A stretch of 64,000 nt of DNA from Chaetorhynchus papuensis (Eukaryota; Chordata; Aves; Passeriformes; Rhipiduridae), in the NCBI GenBank assembly GCA_013396525.1, contig VWYX01000832.1, forward strand, positions 124,001 to 188,000. The letters run 5' to 3'. The position numbers and the translations under genes are program-made. Shown here in pieces: positions 58,501 to 64,000 of the stretch; the stretch's first letter is position 1, and each line of letters opens with the position of its first letter. The notes below the pieces were generated by a model, which worked only from the letters and a program-made list of their open reading frames with translations, was not told the DNA's origin and ran no database searches.

Positions 58501-61487
58501 ATTTGGGACTTGAAAAAAATGCATTGTATTAATCCACTGTCCAGGGCACCATATTTCATACTTCCATAAACAGAATTTTCAGAAACATTTTGAGATTTAA
58601 GTCCTTTTGTACACAGTGGAAAAAAGGGTATAAGAAGGAATCTGTGTTCCAGATTGCCAGCTTTGTTCCTGCATTTTGAACCAGATTTCACAGGCACTTA
58701 AGCCTTGCTGTTAAAGTTTTTCTTCCTCCTACGTATCTGCATTGGAGTAAATCCTAAGGCGTTTCTGTCTTTAAAGGGTAGAGGAGGTTAGTCTCCTCTT
58801 TCCAACCTGTGTGGGAAACTCCAAATGTTTTCATCGGTTAAATGAGTTGCAACTGCTGCCTTCCCTATCCAGACTCCAAGCGCTGTTCTCTGAGGATGGA
58901 ATATTGCAGCATGGTGCAGAGGCCACCACCCCTTTCCTCTGAAACACAAAGGGAAGGAAAGAAATCTAAGTGCAGGCTTCTGTTCTTGTTTTTCTAAGTG
59001 GAAGAAACAGTGCTTGGAGGATAACTCAGAGATATGCTTTATGAGTGGAGAAAATACACTACTTTTTTTCTCTCTGTTTCCTTTTGCACACTTAGATGCA
59101 CTCAGCCTTTGCATTTCGTAGGTCTGTTTGGAGGTTTATATGCAGTATGTGTTGTATGTGGAAAGAAGAGGGGCCACCTGAAGACTGTGGGGGCAGGTGC
59201 CTAAATTCTGGTGTGAATCTCAGCTCTTTGCACTCATGATGAGAATCACAGCCTCAACCTCTAAAATGAAAAATTCACTAGGTGTTTTGTGATTATAGCA
59301 TAAACAACCAATGTGGTAAGTCAAGACAAGCTCATACAGTTTTGAATCTTAAATTTCAGCTGCACAAAAGGAACTGTTTCTGTGAGATTAGTTGCTTTCT
59401 CTGATCCAAGTTTCTACATTAGACCATTCCCTCTGCCGTAAAAACCTTTGCCTCTTGTACTGATGAATGAGGTTAATCTTCCAAAACCTTTTGCATACTA
59501 TCTGCAACACCACATCATAAAATAAATAAATAAACCTACCACATAGTTCCCCAGTTTCAAACTTTGCAGATTCAGGGTTCACTAAGAAGTCATCTCTCTT
59601 TTTCCTTTAAAAGAAGACAACCATGCAGAATAATAGAGTTCTCTGTCTAGCATACAAACCCATCTGGAAAGAATTTAGTCTGCAATAATTGTGGGCATTT
59701 GATTTAGCTTTAAATCCCTGTAGGTAATTCAAATGTAAATTTATTGGGGTGAGTTTATCCCCAAGCCGCCATTGGAGCCAATGTTTTAGAGGTGAAATTG
59801 GCCCACTGCACTAAAACCAGAGCCTGCATTGTTTCTGTTGCATCAGGATATTATTACATGCTGTAATCTCTGCCGTTATAAGCAGACCCTTACTCAAAAT
59901 AAAGTCAATAGAGACAATACAGACAATCACCTGTATCAAATTTATTTTTTAGACCTTTATAGACTAGTAATTCTTTGATTATGAATATGTTTATATACCA
60001 ATATCTAAATCACTCAGACAACACTGGTCTAATTTGTTATTCTGCTATGCTGTACTTATAAGAAATAGTCCTTTTGGTCAAGTAAAATTCTTTGCATTTC
60101 ACATCCTGCTTCAGAAGAAAGCCTAATGTTTCAAGAGGCATTCAGCACATAATGTAAACAATGCCATCTGTCTTTTTCTTTGGAAAATCTTCTTCGAGAT
60201 AGCCCTGATATGCCTACTGTTTTCAATCACTTAAAAGGCAGTAATCCAATTATATCATCCTCTATGTAGGAACTGCCATTGCTTTCAGTCCACTTCCAAT
60301 CCTGACACAAGTAAATCACTTTGATAAGATCCTCTTCTTATTTATTTTTTTTCTGAGAACACTAGCATAAGTAATGATGCCAGTGATACACCAAGGACAA
60401 AATGACCATAATGGACTTTCTGTAGGAAAGGAAAACATGTGCCATTGTGATTTATCATGTTACTTGAAAAATATTTTTCCTTGGAATTTCTGCAACAGAC
60501 ACACTCTCTAAGCGAAGGGCATTAGCAAGTATGAATAGACAAATGGTAAACTCAGACAAAACCTTCATCAAGCAGCAGATTTAAACAACTATTGCTACTT
60601 AGATTTTTTAAACAGGAACAGAAGGTCAAAGCCATTTTGGAAATGTGCCTAGGTCATTTTCATCTTTGGTATAATGCCACCTACTTACATGGAAATGCTC
60701 TGGGAACGCGTAAGGTTGGATCTTCCTTACAAACTACTAAGGCTTATCATGCAGATATGCCTTCCTTCTATTTAAAAATGGTTTGGGTGACTTCAGTGCT
60801 TTGTGCTACCAGCAAGGCAGGGGCCTGGCAGGCACGTCTAACCTCCCAGAATAGACGTGGTATCTGAGACTTCCTGCTACGAACTGCCCTCAACTCCAAT
60901 GCTGAGAGAGCATGGTCAGAGCTGAGCTGTCTCTGGACACACCTGTCTTTGCCCCTGCCTCCAGAAAAAGGGGAGAGCAAATGAGGTGGTCATGTGCGAT
61001 GCAAAAGCTTGTTTGAAAGGAGCTGGACCACAGGTGTTTCTTTGAACCCAGACTCATCACTCAGCAGAAATAACTGCAGAGTTCGCATTTTCAAATTTAT
61101 GAATAGTGCTGGTCTTATATTCACTGCCTGAGACCACATCCAGGAAACAGTAGGAAGTTCACTCTACTTTGCTGAGAGATGATCAGCAATATTAAAAAAC
61201 GCTGTCCAAATCTGGCATTTCCAATGTCATGCTATGAGGTAAGTCTTTTGTTAAGAAATTTTTGAGAATCTGTGTGAGAAAGCTGTGATCTGGACAGGAG
61301 AAGGCATTGTATTCACCTTAATGAATTAGGATGCTGTTTAGTATGGTATTGATACACTAGGTTGTTTCCTTTTACAGAGAAAGTGTGGAGAGCCTTATCC
61401 AAAAGCATTCCTATGCCCGATCCCCCATCCGGACCTATGGAGGAGAAGACGATCTTGGCGATGACAGCCAGGCAACACAAAGCAGAG
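31449..61487 (+). CDS. TBX20: TBX20, T-box transcription factor (exons 1-7; last exon outside window)
   Basis: TBX20 is a nuclear DNA-binding regulator acting with NKX2-5, GATA4/5 and TBX5 in heart chamber, valve and outflow development and in hindbrain motor neurons. Join 31449-31575, 33680-33914, 35243-35407, 40621-40729, 46274-46432, 49859-49935 and 61378-61487. All junctions are GT/AG and phases match throughout (1,2,2,0,0,2,1), giving 327 codons plus one base. Residues about 101-285 form the T-box, including 'GRRMFPTIRVSFSGVDPEAK', 'TAVTAYQNQL' and the C-terminal DNA-contacting 'NPFAKGFRD'. Recalled human TBX20 is 447 residues; here the region before the T-box is about six residues shorter (Ser/Gly tract in exon 2), so about 441 are expected. 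The start is the first ATG of the conserved N-terminus in a strong Kozak context. The final exon lies beyond 64000. Confidence 0.97.
32206..32296. other. Assembly gap, 91 N, in intron 1
   Basis: A run of 91 ambiguous bases flanked by AT-rich sequence. It removes no expected coding sequence because exon 1 and exon 2 join in frame across it. Confidence 0.99.
32690..33560 (+). promoter_or_regulatory. TBX20: Intragenic CpG island in TBX20 intron 1
   Basis: Dense CpG (including NotI-type GCGGCCGC strings near 32955 and 33125) resumes after about 900 bp of AT-rich intron and stops about 120 bp before exon 2. It could be an extension of the promoter CpG domain or an alternative promoter. A transcript starting here would first meet a coding ATG in exon 2 at Met91, just ahead of the T-box. 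Open frames in the island are GC-driven shadows. Confidence 0.5.
33680..33914 (+). CDS. TBX20: TBX20 coding exon 2
   Basis: Encodes residues 43-120 and the first two bases of Arg121. It reads 'EQFVEKSSCAQPL', a Ser/Asp/Pro-rich linker, then 'IPTTPIIPSEEMAKI' and the start of the T-box 'LETKELWDKFHELGTEMIIT'. The acceptor is CCCTGCAG and the donor AG|GTAAGG. The linker 'DPHGDFSSSPSS' is shorter than the Gly/Ser-rich segment I recall for mammals and accounts for the six-residue offset in numbering. Confidence 0.97.
33915..35242 (+). other. TBX20: TBX20 intron 2
   Basis: Phase 2 intron of 1328 bp. The first 300 bp are GC-rich (CpG patch at about 34060-34215 with a 12-bp tandem duplication); the rest is AT-rich and free of recognisable repeats. 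The acceptor is TTATTTCAG. Confidence 0.92.
34107..34130. repeat. Perfect 12-bp tandem duplication in intron 2
   Basis: CGGTGCGCGGAG occurs twice head to tail inside a CpG-rich patch. Probably a slippage product. No known function. Confidence 0.95.
35243..35407 (+). CDS. TBX20: TBX20 coding exon 3 (T-box)
   Basis: Exactly 55 codons long, completing Arg121 and coding residues 122-175 plus two bases of Arg176. It carries the T-box signature 'RMFPTIRVSFSGVDPEAKYI' and 'RYRYAYHRSSWLVAGKADPP'. Ile146 in LMDIVP aligns with human Ile152, a position where a cardiac-disease missense variant has been reported (recalled). The donor AG|GTTTGT is weaker than the other donors in this gene. Read-through would stop at 35436-35438. 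Confidence 0.97.
37031..37130. repeat. Diverged 50-bp tandem duplication in intron 3
   Basis: Copies 37031-37080 and 37081-37130 share CCCC(T/A)TGTG, AAATGT and CATTTTCAGG in register with several substitutions, so the duplication is older than the 54-bp one at 15901. Confidence 0.75.
37817..37856. repeat. 20-bp tandem duplication in intron 3
   Basis: Two head-to-tail copies of a 20-bp unit (CAAGTTTATGTTGCAA...) with one difference (t at 37833, c at 37853). Confidence 0.93.
38981..39006. repeat. Poly(A) run, 26 bp
   Basis: A26 in intron 3. No target-site duplication or retrotransposed body could be recognised on its 5' side, so I treat it as a simple homopolymer. Confidence 0.9.
39800..40205. 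promoter_or_regulatory. TBX20: Candidate cardiac-type enhancer in TBX20 intron 3
   Basis: Four WGATAA sites on the minus strand (39809-39814, 40073-40078, 40113-40118, 40130-40135), three of them within 63 bp. An NKX2-5-type TTAAGTG lies at 40194-40200, a forkhead-like ATAAACA at 40022-40028 and a CRE half-site GACGTCA at 40029-40035. No repeat or coding content. Combined GATA and NK2 input is typical of cardiac enhancers (established for the class). That this block is one is inference. Confidence 0.42.
40621..40729 (+). CDS. TBX20: TBX20 coding exon 4 (T-box)
   Basis: Completes Arg176 and encodes residues 177-212, including 'LYVHPDSPFTGEQLLKQMVS' and 'FEKVKLTNNELDQHGH'. The canonical T-box segment HPDSP..G..W/LL is intact. 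Gln189 aligns with human Gln195, where a truncating disease variant has been reported (recalled). The donor is CAT|GTGAGT, phase 0. Confidence 0.97.
40730..46273 (+). other. TBX20: TBX20 intron 4
   Basis: Phase 0 intron of 5544 bp. No transposon family or coding frame recognised. A patch at about 45600-45960, just upstream of exon 5, has more CpG than its surroundings and a minus-strand 88-codon frame of biased Lys/Arg/Ser/Thr/Pro content; I do not recognise it. The acceptor is TTTCTTGCAG. Confidence 0.88.
46274..46432 (+). CDS. TBX20: TBX20 coding exon 5 (T-box)
   Basis: Exactly 53 codons, residues 213-265: 'IILNSMHKYQPRVHIIKKKD', then 'HTASLLNLKSEEFRTFIFPE' and 'TVFTAVTAYQNQL'. The LNSMHKYQPR and TAVTAYQN blocks are diagnostic of T-box proteins. 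The donor is TTG|GTGAGT, phase 0. Confidence 0.98.
46433..49858 (+). other. TBX20: TBX20 intron 5
   Basis: Phase 0 intron of 3426 bp. The first 700 bp contain a motif-rich block listed as a candidate regulatory element. Later sequence (about 48400-48800) is T-rich and gives chance open frames. The acceptor is GTTTCCAG. Confidence 0.9.
46640..47060. promoter_or_regulatory. TBX20: Candidate conserved element in TBX20 intron 5
   Basis: A repeat-free AT-rich block carrying a perfect octamer ATTTGCAT (46918-46925), a SOX-type AACAATGG (46972-46979), a forkhead plus SOX composite ATAAACAAT (near 46998-47006), and several TAAT cores. This density and order resemble POU/SOX-type developmental enhancers. 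TBX20 is also expressed in hindbrain motor neurons and retina, where such factors act (family knowledge). Function is inferred. Confidence 0.38.
49859..49935 (+). CDS. TBX20: TBX20 coding exon 6 (end of T-box)
   Basis: Encodes residues 266-290 and two bases of Arg291: 'ITKLKIDSNPFAKGFRDSSR' then LTDIE. The NPFAKGFRD helix is the C-terminal DNA-contacting element of T-box domains. The donor is AG|GTAATG. If it is not used, the frame continues AGG TAA and stops after Arg291, giving a protein that ends with the T-box. Confidence 0.97.
53350..53369. repeat. (AAAT)n microsatellite
   Basis: Short AATA/AAAT tetranucleotide run in intron 6. Confidence 0.9.
53824..53863. repeat. (CCTCT)n pentanucleotide repeat running into an assembly gap
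   Basis: Eight perfect CTCCT units immediately before the N run. The far side of the gap starts with C-rich pyrimidine sequence (54284 onward), so the repeat tract probably fills part of the gap. Confidence 0.95.
53864..54283. other. Assembly gap, 420 N, in intron 6
   Basis: A run of 420 ambiguous bases. Open frames that appear to cross it are artefacts of translating N. Flanking pyrimidine repeats explain the assembly break. Confidence 0.99.
55568..55614. repeat. 19-bp tandem repeat, about 2.5 copies
   Basis: TTTAGGGCTGTGGATTAGC is repeated with a 19-bp period; the third copy is partial (TTTAGGGCC). Copies are identical where complete. No known function. Confidence 0.93.
61378..61487 (+). 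CDS. TBX20: TBX20 coding exon 7
   Basis: Completes Arg291 and encodes residues 292-327 plus the first base of codon 328: 'ESVESLIQKHSYARSPIRTY' followed by 'GGEDDLGDDSQATQSR'. This acidic, Ser/Gln-rich stretch links the T-box to the C-terminal regulatory region. The donor is AGAG|GTAGGA. Read-through would add six residues (GRKTCS) and stop at 61503-61505. The next exon, expected to begin with the rest of the Gly codon and 'SAFTTSDNLSLSSW' as recalled in orthologues, is not in the window. Confidence 0.96.
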
Positions 61488-64000
61488 GTAGGAAAACGTG
61501 CTCATGATGTAAACTGTTGTGACCCAGTCATGCTTGAGAAAAGCAGGACCACAGGCAGTACTGTGGTACTCTAAAGCACTGCTCTGGTGTGTCTCTCTGC
61601 CATGAAGTCCTGTAATGAAGAAGAATACTTGTTACCTTTTGGCTCTTTGGGACCTCTGATATGCCCACCATGGCACTGGTATGGGTGGTTCAGTTCAGGA
61701 GGCAGTTCTGGAGACAGCCATATAGTCTTTGCCATCAGAAGAGAATTAGTTCTTCTTCCTCTTCAGAATGTCTGCAAACCAGACAACTTCATTACTGTGG
61801 TGCTGAGAACAAGCTAACACTCCCCATCTCTTGGCAGGATTTTCTAGCTGGGCCCCACACTGTTTGTAAAGAACCATGTAGACGTGCCACTTGCTGCCCC
61901 TCCAGCCTTCTGTGAACAGAGGACTTAGTTCTAACCATCTTCAACCAGCCTGTGGTTAACCCACTTTGCCTCCTCAGGAAGAAAATTCAGTCTCTCCCTG
62001 AATAATTGATGTTTAATTGTTATCTGTTAGTCTCTCAAAGATGCTGTTCCTGCTGAAGCAATTAGCCCCAAATGCTCTATCAAACAGTTTGTCTGTGTTA
62101 GCAATAGCAAAAGTAGTAGCAAGACAGACTTGTTCTTTGTGGGGATACTTACTGGAGAAACTGCATCTGTCATAATTTGCCACTGGAAATAGATCTCAAA
62201 CCCTTCCTGCAGGATTGCTGACTAGCATAAACTTGTGTTGCATTATACTTTGCATGTTGACTTTGTGACCTGTCTGATATGCCACAGCCACTTGAGGTAA
62301 AGCAGGTCTATCTGTCTTCCGACTGGCAGTGCCCTTGTCTTGTCCTCTAACTTCATACAGTGCTGCTAAGATAAGAGCATTATTTCTGGTCATAAGCTCT
62401 TTGGACTTGTGCAGGGAAAACACACCTATTTTTAACCATGAGTTGCTCTTCAGCAAAATGTGATTAGGTGGCCTTGTTTTTACAGGTCTGTTCTAAGAGC
62501 AGGTCCTTAGATTATGGAGTTTCTGAAGCAGCTCTTCACCTGGTATGATGCCATCCTTTCACATACTTCTGGGGGATTACCTTGCTTCATGTCAACTTAG
62601 ATCCTAGGCCACCTATTGTTGAAGACAGTATTAAATTTTCCATTGCTGGAAGTGCTCAGAGAAAAGCACCTTCTCTTCAAGAATTAAATTTCTCCCTAGC
62701 ATGATGTCCTCCCTTGGGAGTGACAAAATGAACCAGGTGAACCTCAGTATGAGAGCAGGCCATTAAATCTCTTCAGGAAGAGAATCCTTAGAAAGGTGTC
62801 ATAGAAGGAAATAATACTTTATTACAATTAATTTTATGTGTAATAAAAAGGTACAGTTCTGCATTTGCTCGCAATATGGGAAATGAGTAAGTGAGGAAGA
62901 TTGTGAATCATGGCAAAGAACTTTTGTCTAATCTGGGAGCCATATGCTACATGGGACGTGAGCGCTCTGGGCAACCAGAGACATGCACAGAGGGTAAATC
63001 ATAATTGCACATGAGTAACTGGTACTGCCTTTGCTCTCTCTCTAGGTCTAGTGTCCTTAAACAAGGAAAAGTCCTCCAAGATACAAGGAGAGAAATAATG
63101 TTCTTATTGAAATTCCATAGATATTTTTATTTCTTCCGATTTATTTTAAAGCCACCTTTCATGCAAAACTGACGGATGTTCCCTCATACAAATAAGAGTT
63201 GAGAGCCACATGTATACACATTGCTGGGTGGTGTGAGTTATAAGCTCTTTGAGACCTTGATTGCCTCAGAATTACTAATCTCCTTGGTGCTGCCAAGAGT
63301 GGTACGTGAGACTTTTTGGAGTACTAAGCTGCAATTAGAGACCACTGCAGTTGGAGCAGGAAAGGATGCTTGAGAACATTCCTTGCGAAAATCATGGAAC
63401 AGTTAGTGTTGGAAGGGACCTTTAAAGGTCATGTAGCGCAAACCCCCTTCAATGAGCAGGGGCATCTTCAACTACATCAAGCTGCTTAGAGCCCGACCCA
63501 GCCTGGCCTTGAATGTTTCCTGGGATGGAACATCCAGCCCCTCTCTGGCAATTTGTGCCAGAGTTTCACCACCCTCATAGTAAAAAACTTCTTCCTTATA
63601 TCCAGTCTAAATCTAATGACATTCAGTTTAAAGCCATTACTCCTTGACCTGTCACTACAGGTCATGCTAAAACTTTGTTCCCAGCTTTCTCACACGCCCC
63701 CTTTAAACAGTGACAGGCTGCAATTAGGTCTCCCCAAAGCTTTCTCTTCTCAAGACTGAACTACCCCAATTCTCTAAGCCATTCCTTATAGAAGTGTTCC
63801 AGCCCCACGATCATTTCACAGTCATTCATGAGAAAGAATCACATACCTTATTCTGCATAAAACAAAGAAATAAATAGCAGTGACAGACTTTGTAACTACT
63901 TCAGCACCCTCCCTGAGCATTCTCTGCTCAGCCAATTTCAGCCATCCAAAGATGGAAGCACCTAACCTACAGTACTGTATTTATCCCAAGATGTCTATTT
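61488..64000 (+). other. TBX20: TBX20 intron 7 (5' part)
   Basis: At least 2.5 kb of intron with no match to the expected last coding exon. It contains a minus-strand CR1 near its end. Open frames at 61587-61915 show no recognisable domain. Confidence 0.85.
63390..63825 (-). mobile_element. CR1 LINE 3' fragment, antisense to TBX20
   Basis: Reads as the reverse complement of an avian CR1 3' end. It starts 'aatcatggaacagttagtgt', then 'ttggaagggacctttaaagg', and ends with blocks close to 'gctttctcttctcaagactg' and 'gtgttccagccccacgatca'. It is 5'-truncated and carries no intact frame (the 68-codon plus-strand frame at 63553-63759 is an antisense shadow). Confidence 0.92.

Larger units (their letters stand above)
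49936..61377 (+). other. TBX20: TBX20 intron 6
   Basis: Phase 2 intron of about 11.4 kb, the longest complete one in the window. It holds an (AAAT)n run, a (CCTCT)n tract adjoining a 420-N gap, a 19-bp tandem repeat at 55568-55614 and a G/T-rich low-complexity stretch near 55970-56065. An AATAAA at 50583-50588 lies about 650 bp after exon 6 and could serve intronic polyadenylation. Open frames such as 50628-50951 and 57507-57842 have no recognisable domain. The acceptor is TTTTACAG. Confidence 0.88.

Noticed and set aside
61488..64000. Search for the last TBX20 exon
   Set aside because: No acceptor followed by the expected SAFTTSDNLSLSSW-type sequence occurs before the window end; the exon must lie beyond 64000.

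Overview
This window looks like vertebrate nuclear DNA, most probably from a bird. Evidence: long non-coding stretches, spliced genes with GT/AG introns, three CR1-type LINE fragments (about 6215-6335, 20710-21720 and 63390-63825), low overall repeat density, strong CpG islands and three runs of N that mark assembly gaps. The species cannot be named. A crocodilian or turtle is less likely but not excluded.

The only protein-coding gene I can support is TBX20 on the + strand, a T-box transcription factor of heart, cranial motor neuron and eye development. Seven coding exons are visible: 31449-31575, 33680-33914, 35243-35407, 40621-40729, 46274-46432, 49859-49935 and 61378-61487. Joined, they keep one open frame of 327 codons plus one base. 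It covers the N-terminal region, the complete T-box and the start of the C-terminal region. The last exon (C-terminal activation and repression region, stop codon, 3'UTR) is not found before 64000, so the gene is cut by the window edge.

Layout: 1 to about 25.5 kb is gene-free upstream sequence with LINE remnants, a roughly 240-bp CT-rich microsatellite and a 54-bp tandem duplication. About 25.6 to 34.2 kb is a chain of CpG-rich segments around the TBX20 promoter, of the kind often seen at Polycomb-controlled developmental regulators. The core promoter lies near 31.25-31.35 kb with an inverted CCAAT box, a GATA motif and a CRE-like motif. From 31.4 to 64 kb the window holds TBX20 exons and introns. 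Intron 3 (about 39.8-40.2 kb) and intron 5 (about 46.65-47.05 kb) contain motif-rich blocks that look like candidate enhancers. The exon 6 donor reads into an immediate in-frame stop, which fits a short isoform ending after the T-box.

I found no exotic or prokaryote-like system, CRISPR array, RNA gene or viral insertion. Most open reading frames here are chance frames, microsatellite translations, gap artefacts or CR1 fragments. The best leads are the regulatory candidates around TBX20 and the short-isoform signal.
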